A stretch of DNA of 64,000 bases, taken from assembly GCA_965223125.1 (NCBI GenBank), contig OZ244984.1:1860001-1924000 (forward strand), read 5' to 3'. Shown piece after piece: positions 15,139 through 23,627 of this stretch. Position numbers and translations under genes: made by a program. The DNA is from Pacificispira sp965223125 (GTDB taxonomy: Bacteria > Pseudomonadota > Alphaproteobacteria > UBA8366 > Aestuariispiraceae). Positions within the stretch are counted from its first letter, which is position 1, and each line of letters begins with the position of its first letter. The notes below the pieces were generated by a model. That model was not told where the DNA came from, did no database searches, and saw nothing but the letters and a program-made list of their open reading frames with translations.

Positions 15139-16340
15139 GCGCAATCGTCATCGGCGGCGGTCCTGCCGGTCTGATGGCGGCGGAAACCCTGCTGGACCGG
15201 GGCGTTGCGGTCAATCTTTACGATGCCATGCCCTCGTTGGGTCGGAAATTCCTGATGGCGGGCAAGAGCGGCCTGAACCTGACCCATGGCGAGCCGATGG
15301 ATGTCTTCCTGTCGCGCTTCGGGGACCGGGCTGAGGCGCTGGCACCGGCGCTTCATACCTTCGATAATCAGGCCGTACGGGACTGGGCCGCCGGATTGGG
15401 GATCGAGACTTTCATCGGCTCGTCCGGGCGCGTCTTTCCCACCGAGTTCAAGGCCGCCCCCCTGTTGCGGGCCTGGCTCAGCCGAATGCGGGCCAAGGGG
15501 CTGAAGACCCATACCCGCCATCGCTGGGTCGGCTGGACAGCAGCGGGGCAATTGAGCTTTGAGACGCCCGGCGGCGTGGTTTCCTGTGATGCCGGGGCCA
15601 CAATTCTTGCGCTGGGCGGAGCAAGCTGGCCACAGCTTGGCAGTGACGGGGCCTGGTGTTCCCTGCTGCGGGAACGGGGGTCGGCGGTCATCCCGTTCCG
15701 ACCGGCCAATGTCGGTTTCGACATCGACTGGTCCGATCACTTCCGCAACCGCTTTGCCGGGGAACCGGTGAAGGCGGTCACCCTCACTGCCGGTTCTCTC
15801 CGCCGACAGGGCGAATTCGTCATCACCGAAACCGGGATTGAGGGGAGTGGGGTCTATGCCGTCAGCGCCCCCCTACGCGACCAGCTGGACCTGGATGGAT
15901 CGGCAACCCTGATGCTCGACCTGACGCCGGATCGATCCAGAGAGCGGCTGGTGGCACATCTTGCCAAAGGACGCAGCAATCCGTCATTTTCCGACCGCCT
16001 GCGCCGGGCGACCGGCCTGTCCGGGGTGAAGGCCGGTCTGCTGCGCGAATGTCTGGACCTGGATACAGCACGGGACCCGATGGTGCTGGCTTCCGCGATC
16101 AAGGCACTGCCGCTTCGCCTGCTGCGTCCGCGCCCCCTGTCGGAGGCGATCAGCAGCGCCGGTGGCCTGAGTTTCGACGCAGTGCAGGGAACCGGTATGA
16201 TCCGGGCGCTGCCCGGTGTCTTCGCGACCGGTGAGATGCTGGATTGGGAAGCCCCGACCGGTGGATATCTCCTCACCGCCTGTTTCGCCCTGGGCCGGGC
16301 GGTTGGACTGGAAGCAGCGGATTATCTCCAGGCGCAGTGA
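15135..16340 (+). CDS. TIGR03862-type FAD-dependent flavoprotein
   Basis: The 401-residue protein opens with a Rossmann dinucleotide-binding motif (IVIGGGPAGLMAAE) and continues with GRKFLMAGKSGLNLTHGE, FPTEFKAAPLLRAWL and ALGGASWPQLGSDG. It ends in a second FAD-contacting block, GVFATGEMLDWEAPTGGYLL. These match the HI0933-like/TIGR03862 group of putative NAD(P)/FAD oxidoreductases. The physiological substrate of the family is not established to my knowledge. The GTG start overlaps the tsaC stop, so it is the last gene of the t6A operon. Confidence 0.85.
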   Translation: MSAIVIGGGPAGLMAAETLLDRGVAVNLYDAMPSLGRKFLMAGKSGLNLTHGEPMDVFLSRFGDRAEALAPALHTFDNQAVRDWAAGLGIETFIGSSGRVFPTEFKAAPLLRAWLSRMRAKGLKTHTRHRWVGWTAAGQLSFETPGGVVSCDAGATILALGGASWPQLGSDGAWCSLLRERGSAVIPFRPANVGFDIDWSDHFRNRFAGEPVKAVTLTAGSLRRQGEFVITETGIEGSGVYAVSAPLRDQLDLDGSATLMLDLTPDRSRERLVAHLAKGRSNPSFSDRLRRATGLSGVKAGLLRECLDLDTARDPMVLASAIKALPLRLLRPRPLSEAISSAGGLSFDAVQGTGMIRALPGVFATGEMLDWEAPTGGYLLTACFALGRAVGLEAADYLQAQ

Positions 16341-16366
16341 TTGGCCTTCATCGCGCCCCATAGAAA

Positions 16367-16396
16367 AACGCCCGGCAGTTTCCCGCCGGGCGTTTC
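16367..16396. terminator. Bidirectional intrinsic terminator
   Basis: AAACGCCCGGC (16367-16377) pairs with GCCGGGCGTTT (16386-16396) across an 8-base loop. On the minus strand the stem runs into TTTTT, so it ends the BI-1 gene transcript. On the plus strand it closes the flavoprotein operon with a shorter T run. Confidence 0.88.
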
Positions 16397-16418
16397 GGTA
16401 TTGAAAGCAAGCTGCGTA

Positions 16419-17159
16419 CTATTCGCCGCGCATGATCCCGATGATGCTCAGGATGTGAATGAACAGCGTAACGAAGCTGCCATAGAGTATCAGCGCGCCG
16501 AACAGGGCGAATTTGGTGATCTGCGCATCGCCCAGATTTTCCATATACATGTTCTTGATCATCTGGGTTTCGTAGGCGGTGATGCCCGCGAAAACCAGCA
16601 CGACCGCGACGGAGATCAGCAGGCTGAATCCGGTGGACTGCACCAGGAACGCATTCACCAGCATCGCGATAACCAAGCCGATTACGGCCATCATGAAGAA
16701 GGTCGCCAAACCACTGAGGTTCTTCTTTGTCGTATAGCCGAACAGACTGACGCCGGCGAACATGCCCGCCGTGATGAAGAAGGCCCGCGCCACATCCATC
16801 GTCCCGGTTTCGGTCTGCAGGAAATAGGCGACCATCGGGGAGATCATCGCCCCCCAGAGTGCGCAATAGACCCAGTAGAAGGCATGCGCCATCGCCGTCG
16901 AACGCATCGAGACGATCCGGTGAGAGAAGAACCCCATACCGATCAGTGCCGCGAACAGCACCCATTTCATCGGGCCGACTGCGATTGTTACCATGATCTG
17001 CGGATTGCTGGCCATGAACAGGACCAATACGCCGGTAAAGGCGACGCCCAGAGCCATATAGTTGTAGACACGCAGCATGTAGGATCGGAGACCGGCATCC
17101 ACTTCTGTCTGGCTTGCAGTGCCGGTCTGCGCCGCATAGCGATTCGGATTGAGAGCCAT
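16419..17159 (-). CDS. Bax inhibitor-1/YccA family membrane protein
   Basis: The 246-residue protein has seven hydrophobic segments typical of the BI-1/TMBIM family, including YMALGVAFTGVLVLFMA, VLFAALIGMGFF, FFITAGMFAGVSLFGY and ALILYGSFVTLFIHIL. The family signature region F-G-Y-T-T-K-K-(N/D)-L lies near residue 145 and ETQMIK near 205. Members are thought to form pH-sensitive ion leaks, and bacterial ones are linked to protease FtsH. The start is chosen at MALNPNR, preceded by AAGGGG. It sits alone between a terminator and a divergent-looking upstream region. Confidence 0.92.
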   Translation of the reverse strand: MALNPNRYAAQTGTASQTEVDAGLRSYMLRVYNYMALGVAFTGVLVLFMASNPQIMVTIAVGPMKWVLFAALIGMGFFSHRIVSMRSTAMAHAFYWVYCALWGAMISPMVAYFLQTETGTMDVARAFFITAGMFAGVSLFGYTTKKNLSGLATFFMMAVIGLVIAMLVNAFLVQSTGFSLLISVAVVLVFAGITAYETQMIKNMYMENLGDAQITKFALFGALILYGSFVTLFIHILSIIGIMRGE

Positions 17160-17375
17160 TGCTCGTTGCCCCTTAAAGTTACCCTGTTGAAACCTTTGGC
17201 CGCGCCCGGAATGCTTCATAGGTGGAGGGTATCCCCAATGAGGTCCGGATCGCGATTTTCCGATAAGCATATTGGCATGTTTCGCAGTATTTTCAACCGC
17301 AACCGGATATGAATCGTGCGAATAGTCGGTTACGGTTTCATGGACGGACCTGACAATGCGCACATTTGTCCAGCA

Positions 17376-18329
17376 CTACAGATCGCGCGCCCAGACCTGC
17401 CCGACGAGATCCTTGCCGAAGCTGTGATGCGGCTCCTCTTCCAGCAACTCAAAGCCGCTGGTTTCATAAATCCGGCGGGCGGCGACCAGTATGTCGTTCG
17501 TCCACAATTCCATGCGCTGATACCCCCTCGCCCTGGCAAAGCGGATCGCCTCATCGACCAGCCTGCGCCCCAGCCCCAGTCCCCGTGCCGTCTCATCGAC
17601 ATAGAGCATGCGCAGCTTTGCCGTCGTATCGTCCTGTCGGACGACAAAGACCGACCCGACAATACCGCCATCCCGTTCCGCGACCCAGCAGCGCTCCTTC
17701 TCCGGCACGAAATCCTGCACGAACTGCGCAATGATCTGTGAAATCAGTGCTTCGAAGGTCCAGTCCCAGCCATATTCGCGGTGATAGAGACGCGCCTGGC
17801 CATGGATGATCAGACCCAGATCGCCGGGTTCCGGTGCCCGCAGCACGAAAGTCAGGTCCCCCGGGTTATCCCCCAGAAGCTGCCGGATGCAGCCCATCGC
17901 GCCGACCAGCCGCCGCCGGTCTTCGACTGCCAGCGGGGCGAGCAGCGCCGCCACCTCCTGCGAGGATGCCGCATTCAGCACATCGAATTGCGCTTTCCCC
18001 TGATCGGTCAGGGACAGAATCAGCCGCTTCGCATTCTCCGGCACGCTTTCCCGCCGGATCAGCCCCAGCGTCTCCAGTCCGGACAGGAGTCGGCTCAGAT
18101 ACCCCGCATCCATGCGCAAGGCTCGCCCCAGCTCCGTCGCGGAGGGTGGATCGTCTTTTGGAGCTTGGGCAATTTCGTACAGAACCCGGCATTGCGGCAG
18201 GGAAAGATCGGAGGCCAGCAGATGCTCCCCCAGAGCCCCGACCAGGTGCGTATGGAACCGATTGAACCGACGTACCGCCAAAATCTGGTCGCCGTCTACG
18301 GGATAGGAAGAGGGGAGCGCATCAGTCAT
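17376..18329 (-). CDS. Fused MarR regulator / GNAT acetyltransferase
   Basis: This 317-residue fusion has an N-terminal winged-helix MarR domain (about 1-150: LSLPQCRVLYEIAQ, TELGRALRMDAGYLSRLLSG, GLIRRE) and a C-terminal GNAT domain (about 160-317). The acetyl-CoA loop reads VDETARGLGLGRRLVDEAI near 245-263, with WTNDILVAARRIYETSGF near 275-292. It would bind DNA as a dimer and acetylate a small amine or protein; neither ligand nor substrate is evident. A palindromic operator 17-41 bases upstream of its start suggests autoregulation. Confidence 0.92.
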   Translation of the reverse strand: MTDALPSSYPVDGDQILAVRRFNRFHTHLVGALGEHLLASDLSLPQCRVLYEIAQAPKDDPPSATELGRALRMDAGYLSRLLSGLETLGLIRRESVPENAKRLILSLTDQGKAQFDVLNAASSQEVAALLAPLAVEDRRRLVGAMGCIRQLLGDNPGDLTFVLRAPEPGDLGLIIHGQARLYHREYGWDWTFEALISQIIAQFVQDFVPEKERCWVAERDGGIVGSVFVVRQDDTTAKLRMLYVDETARGLGLGRRLVDEAIRFARARGYQRMELWTNDILVAARRIYETSGFELLEEEPHHSFGKDLVGQVWARDL

Positions 18330-18345
18330 AATTGCTCATGACATG

Positions 18346-18370
18346 ATATAGTTGACTTTGTCAATTATAT
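18346..18370. promoter_or_regulatory. MarR-type operator upstream of the MarR-GNAT gene
   Basis: ATATAGTTGAC (18346-18356), a 3-base spacer and GTCAATTATAT (18360-18370) form a 25-bp palindrome with one mismatch per arm. Length and AT-rich symmetry are typical for MarR dimers. It overlaps the region where the leftward promoter should lie. Confidence 0.75.
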
Positions 18371-18397
18371 CTATGAATGCGAACTTCCCACTACTCT

Positions 18398-20923
18398 CTA
18401 TTCATTGCGCAGCAGCGGTGCCGCCTTTCGGCCCAGTGCGGACCAGGTGCCGACGAAGCCCATTGAGAGCGTGGCCAACAGAGCGACGATGACGGTCACG
18501 GCGGCGGCCTCGGGGACGAAAATCCATTGTGCTTCCATCACGACCTCGATCACGACATAGGCTGCCAGACCGCCGACCAGACCGGAGATCAGGGCTGTCA
18601 CAAGACCCAGTATTCCGAATTCCAGCAGATAGGCGACCAGGATATCGCGCCGCGTCGCGCCCAGAACCTTCAGGACAACGGAATCGTAGATCCGGCGGTT
18701 ATGCCCGGCAGCGACGGCTCCCGCCAGCACCAGTACACCCGCAACAATGGCGATGGCGGCGATGGAGGTGACGGCGACAGCAAGATTCTTCAGGATCTTA
18801 TCAACGCCCTCCAGCACTTCCTTTACCCGGATGGCGGAGACATTGGGGAAGCGGTCGGTTACTTCCCGTTCCAGCGCAACCTCCCGCTCCGGGGTCAGAT
18901 AGGCGGTCGCCAGATACATCTGTGGGGCGCTCTCGATCAGACCGGGGGAGAAGACCATGACGAAATTGATCCCCAGCGTCGTCCAGTCAATTTCCCGCAG
19001 ATTGTGTATTTCAGCCTCGATCTCCCGACCCAGAACATTCACCGTGATCAAATCGCCGATGGACAGGCCCAGGTGACCGGCGGCTTCCGCATCGAAACTG
19101 ACCAGCGTGCGACCGGCATCTGCATAGTCCGCAGGCCACCACTGGCCGGAGACAACCTCGCTGCCCCGGCTGGGTTCCGTGCGCGACCAGGTGATGCCGC
19201 GATCTCCGCGCAATATCCAGGCGACATCAGGATGCGGCTCTATCTGTTCGACCGGGACACCTTTCAGGGCGGTGATCCGGCCCCGAAGCATCGGCACGGT
19301 CTCATAGCGGTCCAGCCCCTCGAAACCGTCAAGCTGGGCTCGGAAATCGTCGATCTGATCCGGCTGGACATCGATGAAGTAGTAGCCGGGCGCTTCCCCC
19401 CGGAATGTCTCCGAGACCTGTTTCGAGAGATTGCCTTCGATCATGGCAACGGCGATCAGCACGGTCAGGCCGAGGCCGAGGGACACGACGACGCTGCCGG
19501 TCGGCGCACCGGGCCGGTAGAGATTGCCAAGCGCCAGGGCGACCCGGACATTGCGGGCGCGCGGCAGTTTGCGCGCCACGGCCATCGCTGCCCAGGCCGC
19601 ACCCCGGAAGGCAAGCAGGGTTGCGACCGATCCAACCGCGAAGCCTAGCGCGATCACCGGCTGATCCGCCGAGAACACCGCCAATGCGGCCAGCGCCAGG
19701 CCGGAGGCGAGGATCGCCGCCATCATCCGGGGGCCGGGCCTGCCGGAAATCGGGTTCAGCATATCCCGGAACAGCGTCGCGGCAGGCACGCCTGCGGCCT
19801 TGGCCAGCGGCCAGAGGGTGAAGACCAGTGTCGTCAACAGCCCGAATCCTGTCGCCAGCAGCAGCGGTGCCGGATAGAACCCGACCCGCGCGGCCACAGG
19901 CAGTTGATCCGCCAGCATCGGCACGACCAGCGCCGGTCCAACCCCACCGATCAGCAGCCCGATCAGGATCCCGGCAATCGCCAGAACACCGACCTGAATG
20001 ATGTAGATGGAAAAGATCGTGCTGCCCGACGCACCCAGGCATTTCAGCGTCGCAATGGTTGATGTGCGCTGGTTGAGGAAGGCCCGCACCGCATTGCCAA
20101 CCCCGACCCCGCCGACCAGCAGGGCGGTCAGTCCGACCAGGGTCAAGAACAGCCCGACCCGGTCCACGAATCGCTGGATGTTCGGCGCGGCATCATCCAG
20201 TGCGCGGACACGCCACGCGGCCCCCGGAAATTCCTCATGCAATCGTTCGATCCAGATCGAAACGTCTGTTTCCGGCGGAAGCGCGATCCGGTAGTGATAG
20301 CGGATCAGGCTGCCCGGCTGTTCCAGTTGGGTTTCCGCCAGCGCCTCACGGGGAATGAAAACACGCGGTCCCAGATCGAAGGCCTGTGTGCCCTTGTCCG
20401 GCTCCGACAGGAAAGTTCCGCGCAACTCGAACCGGGCCTCTCCGATGGTGACCGTATCGCCAATGGCCAGCGCCATGCGCTCGACCAGTTGCGGTGCCGC
20501 GATCAGGCCCCAGGCATCGCCTCGCTTCTCCAGCGTATCGAGGGACGCGCCCTCAGACAGGATCAACTCGCCATAGAGCGGATAGGCGTCGTCGACGGAT
20601 TTCAGTTCGACCAGACGGCGTTCCTCTCCGTCGCTGCGGATCGCCATGGCGCGCATTTCGACGACTTCGGATACCCGTTCGGCATTGGCACGCAGCCAGT
20701 CCTGCTCAACCGGGCCGGCGGGCATGTGGGACAGGCGCAGATCGACATCGCCGCCCAGCAAAACCCGGCCATCGGCCTTCAGCCCCGCCTCGATGGCCGA
20801 TGCCAGCGAACCGACGCCTGCGATTGCCGCAACGCCCAGTGCCAGACAGGCCAGGAAGACGCGAAACCCTTTCAATCCGCCGCGCAGCTCCCGCCGCGCG
20901 ATCCGTGCAGAGACTGACAGCAT
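18398..20923 (-). CDS. FtsX-like ABC transporter permease (YbbP-type)
   Basis: The 841-residue integral membrane protein has an N-terminal segment (FRVFLACLALGVAAIAGVGSL), a large extracytoplasmic domain, and two FtsX-type four-helix blocks. The first is near 265-370 (FLTLVGLTALLVGGVGVGNAV, LTTLVFTLWPLA) and the last near 720-835 (VAGVLVLAGAVAAGHNRRIYDSVVLKVLGATRRD). This two-block layout matches YbbP/YtrF-type permeases that pair with a YbbA ATPase. It probably moves or extracts a lipid or lipid-linked molecule, but the substrate is unknown. It starts three bases after the ATPase gene ends. Confidence 0.9.
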   Translation of the reverse strand: MLSVSARIARRELRGGLKGFRVFLACLALGVAAIAGVGSLASAIEAGLKADGRVLLGGDVDLRLSHMPAGPVEQDWLRANAERVSEVVEMRAMAIRSDGEERRLVELKSVDDAYPLYGELILSEGASLDTLEKRGDAWGLIAAPQLVERMALAIGDTVTIGEARFELRGTFLSEPDKGTQAFDLGPRVFIPREALAETQLEQPGSLIRYHYRIALPPETDVSIWIERLHEEFPGAAWRVRALDDAAPNIQRFVDRVGLFLTLVGLTALLVGGVGVGNAVRAFLNQRTSTIATLKCLGASGSTIFSIYIIQVGVLAIAGILIGLLIGGVGPALVVPMLADQLPVAARVGFYPAPLLLATGFGLLTTLVFTLWPLAKAAGVPAATLFRDMLNPISGRPGPRMMAAILASGLALAALAVFSADQPVIALGFAVGSVATLLAFRGAAWAAMAVARKLPRARNVRVALALGNLYRPGAPTGSVVVSLGLGLTVLIAVAMIEGNLSKQVSETFRGEAPGYYFIDVQPDQIDDFRAQLDGFEGLDRYETVPMLRGRITALKGVPVEQIEPHPDVAWILRGDRGITWSRTEPSRGSEVVSGQWWPADYADAGRTLVSFDAEAAGHLGLSIGDLITVNVLGREIEAEIHNLREIDWTTLGINFVMVFSPGLIESAPQMYLATAYLTPEREVALEREVTDRFPNVSAIRVKEVLEGVDKILKNLAVAVTSIAAIAIVAGVLVLAGAVAAGHNRRIYDSVVLKVLGATRRDILVAYLLEFGILGLVTALISGLVGGLAAYVVIEVVMEAQWIFVPEAAAVTVIVALLATLSMGFVGTWSALGRKAAPLLRNE

Positions 20924-20926
20924 CGC

Positions 20927-21661
20927 CTATTCCGCCGCTTTGAGGGCTGCAGCGGCGGAAACCAGACGCCCGTCGCGCATTTCCACCGTCCGGTCGCATT
21001 CCCCCGCCAGTCCGGGATCATGGGTGATCAGCATCAGGGTGGTGTCATGATCGCGTGCCAGGGAGAACATCAGGTCGATGATCTGCGCGCCGGTATCGGC
21101 GTCCAGGTTGCCGGTCGGTTCATCCGCCAGGATCAGTTTCGGACTGCCGACGAAGGCTCGCGCCAGGGCCACACGCTGCTGTTCCCCACCGGAAAGCTGA
21201 CCCGGATAATGGGTCAGGCGGTGGCCCAGCCCGACCTGTTCCAGGACGGCCGATGCCTGTTCAAACGCATCACGGCGACCCGCGAGTTCCAGCGGGATCG
21301 CGACATTCTCGACTGCTGTCATGGTGGAGACCAGATGAAAGCTCTGAAAGACGATCCCGAGATTGTCACGGCGGAATTCCGCCAGACCATCTTCATTCAG
21401 ATGCCCGAAATCCTGACCGCCGATGACGACCCGCCCGGAAGTCGCCTGTTCAAGGCCCGCAACGATCATCAGCATTGAGGTTTTACCGGAACCGGAAGGG
21501 CCGACGATGCTGACGGTTTCGCCCCGGCCCACGGATAAATCTATCCCGCGCAGGATGTTGACCTCGCCCGCCAAAGACCCAAGTGTAAGGTGGACATCGG
21601 TGAGTGCTATCATCGGGTCGGCATTCGATGCCGTTTCCTTTCCAACCGCGCGGGGTGCCAT
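20927..21661 (-). CDS. ABC transporter ATPase (YbbA/LolD-like)
   Basis: The 244-residue ATPase has Walker A GPSGSGKTS near 57-65, the Q-loop in GIVFQSFHL, the ABC signature LSGGEQQRVALARAF near 158, Walker B LILADEPTGNLD and the His switch in LITHD. It is of the LolD/MacB/YbbA subgroup that powers FtsX-type permeases. The ATG at 21661 follows AAAGGA by five bases; MIALTD at 21613 is an alternative. The chosen start overlaps the start of the divergent esterase gene by two bases, which is unusual. Confidence 0.92.
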   Translation of the reverse strand: MAPRAVGKETASNADPMIALTDVHLTLGSLAGEVNILRGIDLSVGRGETVSIVGPSGSGKTSMLMIVAGLEQATSGRVVIGGQDFGHLNEDGLAEFRRDNLGIVFQSFHLVSTMTAVENVAIPLELAGRRDAFEQASAVLEQVGLGHRLTHYPGQLSGGEQQRVALARAFVGSPKLILADEPTGNLDADTGAQIIDLMFSLARDHDTTLMLITHDPGLAGECDRTVEMRDGRLVSAAAALKAAE

Positions 21662-22370
21662 GAAAATCCTTTCGAATGCCGGGACTGTTACCGGGAATGA
21701 AATCAGGTTCAGGGGTCTATATGGCGCTCTCGCCCATGTGATCAATGCCGCCGCTCTCGGCTTCGGGCTGTTTCTGGTTCTGTCGATGGGAAATATTGCT
21801 GCGGCGCAAACAACAACCATCTTGGCACTGGGCGACAGTCTGACCGCTGGATACGGGTTGTCCAAGGCCGAAAGCTTTCCGGAAAAGCTGGAGGCGGCGT
21901 TGAAGGAGGCCGGGCATGATGTGCGGGTAATCAATGCCGGCGTCTCGGGGGATACCTCCAAGGGCGGGCTTGCGCGGGTGGATTGGCTGTTCGCCGACAA
22001 GCCCGACCTGATGCTGCTGGAACTGGGCGCGAATGACGGACTGCGCGGCTTGCCGCCCGCCGATACGAAGCGGAATCTGGCCGCAATCATCGAAAAGGCG
22101 CAGGCGGCGGATGTGCCGGTATTGCTGACCGGCATGCTCGCCCCCCCCAATCTGGGTCGCGATTATGGTGCGGAATTCGATGCGGTTTTCCCTGATTTGG
22201 CAGAGGAATACGGGACGCATTTCTATCCCTTCTTCCTGGATGGTGTTGCAGCGGAACCGGACCTGAACCTGTCCGACGGGATGCATCCGAACGGGGCGGG
22301 TGTCGATGTCATCGTTGCCCGCATCCTGCCCACGGTGCTGGAGGCGCTGGATGCCGCGACTGGATCATGA
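21660..22370 (+). CDS. Exported arylesterase / SGNH hydrolase (TesA-like)
   Basis: The 236-residue protein has a signal-anchor-like N-terminus (hydrophobic AAALGFGLFLVLSM, likely cleavage after IAAAQ) and then a GDSL/SGNH hydrolase fold. Block I is ILALGDSLTAGYGL with the nucleophile Ser, block II is GVSGDTSKGG, block III is LGANDGLRG, and block V is SDGMHPNGAG with the Asp and His. It would cleave esters or thioesters in the periplasm. An in-frame GTG at 21738 gives a more ordinary signal peptide. Such esterases often lie divergent to YbbA/YbbP, as here. Confidence 0.92.
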   Translation: MKILSNAGTVTGNEIRFRGLYGALAHVINAAALGFGLFLVLSMGNIAAAQTTTILALGDSLTAGYGLSKAESFPEKLEAALKEAGHDVRVINAGVSGDTSKGGLARVDWLFADKPDLMLLELGANDGLRGLPPADTKRNLAAIIEKAQAADVPVLLTGMLAPPNLGRDYGAEFDAVFPDLAEEYGTHFYPFFLDGVAAEPDLNLSDGMHPNGAGVDVIVARILPTVLEALDAATGS

Positions 22371-23524
22371 GCGAAGGGGCAGCACGGGGAGCCTCCTTTC
22401 TGTCAGGTCTGGCTGGTGGGGATACCTGGCAGAAGGCGGTTGGCACGATCCTGCCTCTGCTGCGCGGGATCGGGCCGGAGCATCGCCTGGGTATCCTCTA
22501 CATGACGCCCCATTATGCCGCTCATGCCGACGATATCGAGATTCTGCTTCGGCAATCGACCGGCGTGCCGCATTGGATCGGCACCATCGGCCACGGCACC
22601 ATCGGAACCGATCCTGACGGATTGCTGGCGGAGCAGTTCGGCACCCCCGGCCTTTCGGTGCTGATCTGTCCGTTTGAATCCGATGGCTTCCGCATCTTCT
22701 CCGGCCTGCGCGGCGGGTCCGGGCGAATCACGGAAACCCATGCGGACTGGCTCGGATCGACGGTCCCGCCGATGATTCTGGCCCATGGTGACCCCGGCAA
22801 CGGGCTGCTTGGAGGGTTGATTGACGATATCAGCCAGGAGACTGACGGGTTCCTGATCGGTGGGTTGAGTGCGGCGCAGGGTCCGGGCTCCCAGATTGCC
22901 GACGGGCCGGATGGGCAGGGTTTGAGCGGTGCGCTGCTGGCGCTTGACCGGATACCGGTTCAGACGGCGCTGAGTCAGGGGTGCAGTCCCATCGGCCCGG
23001 TCCATACCGTTACGGAAGGAGAGGATAACGTCCTTCTGGAACTTGATGACCGTCCGGCACTGGATGTGTTCAAGGAAGATATCGGTGACATCCTGGCGCG
23101 GGATCTCAATCGCTGCGCCGGTTATATCTTCGCCGGACTGCCGGTCGAAGGTTCGGACAAGGGCGACTATACCGTGCGGAATCTGATGGCGATCGATCCG
23201 AATCAGGGGGCCATCGCCATCGCCGCCCCCGTCGCCCCCGGCAGCAAGGTGCTGTTCTGCCGCCGCGACCCGGCGACAGCGGTCGCCGACATGCGCCGGA
23301 TGCTCGACGATCTGAAGCGACGCATCGGGGACCAGCCGATCCGCGGCGGCCTCTATGTGTCCTGTGCCGCACGGGGACCGCATCAGTTCAGCGAACCCGC
23401 GCTGGAAACCCAGTTGATCGCCGAAGCCTTCGGTCACTTTCCCCTTACCGGTTTTTTTGCCAATGGTGAATTCAGCCGTGATCGGCTTTATGCCTATACC
23501 GGCGTGCTGACACTTTTCCTTTAG
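22367..23524 (+). CDS. FIST-domain protein
   Basis: The 385-residue protein aligns with FIST N and FIST C sensor domains: an N-terminal half with GTIGHGTIGTD and GGLSAAQ, and a C-terminal half starting GPVHTVTEGEDNVLLELDDRPALDVFKED and ending GFFANGEFSRDRLYAYTGVL. FIST domains are thought to bind small ligands such as amino acids in signalling. Here it stands alone, without a kinase or cyclase partner. The start overlaps the esterase stop by four bases. Confidence 0.85.
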   Translation: MSEGAARGASFLSGLAGGDTWQKAVGTILPLLRGIGPEHRLGILYMTPHYAAHADDIEILLRQSTGVPHWIGTIGHGTIGTDPDGLLAEQFGTPGLSVLICPFESDGFRIFSGLRGGSGRITETHADWLGSTVPPMILAHGDPGNGLLGGLIDDISQETDGFLIGGLSAAQGPGSQIADGPDGQGLSGALLALDRIPVQTALSQGCSPIGPVHTVTEGEDNVLLELDDRPALDVFKEDIGDILARDLNRCAGYIFAGLPVEGSDKGDYTVRNLMAIDPNQGAIAIAAPVAPGSKVLFCRRDPATAVADMRRMLDDLKRRIGDQPIRGGLYVSCAARGPHQFSEPALETQLIAEAFGHFPLTGFFANGEFSRDRLYAYTGVLTLFL

Positions 23525-23558
23525 CAGGGGGAAGGGGGATCATCAGGGTTTGATATTT

Positions 23559-23574
23559 TTTACCTTGACGTAAA
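23559..23574. promoter_or_regulatory. Operator TTTAC-N6-GTAAA before the CoA ligase
   Basis: TTTACCTTGACGTAAA has 5-bp inverted arms around six bases and sits 53 bases before the ligase start. The same arms and spacing recur at 25938-25953 after tetR. A third half-site, CGTAAA, follows directly. It is a good candidate for the TetR protein encoded downstream. Confidence 0.7.
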
Positions 23575-23627
23575 CGTAAAAAAACTTGAGCCTTCCCGAA
23601 ACGCACCATCTCAAAAGGAAGCGAATC

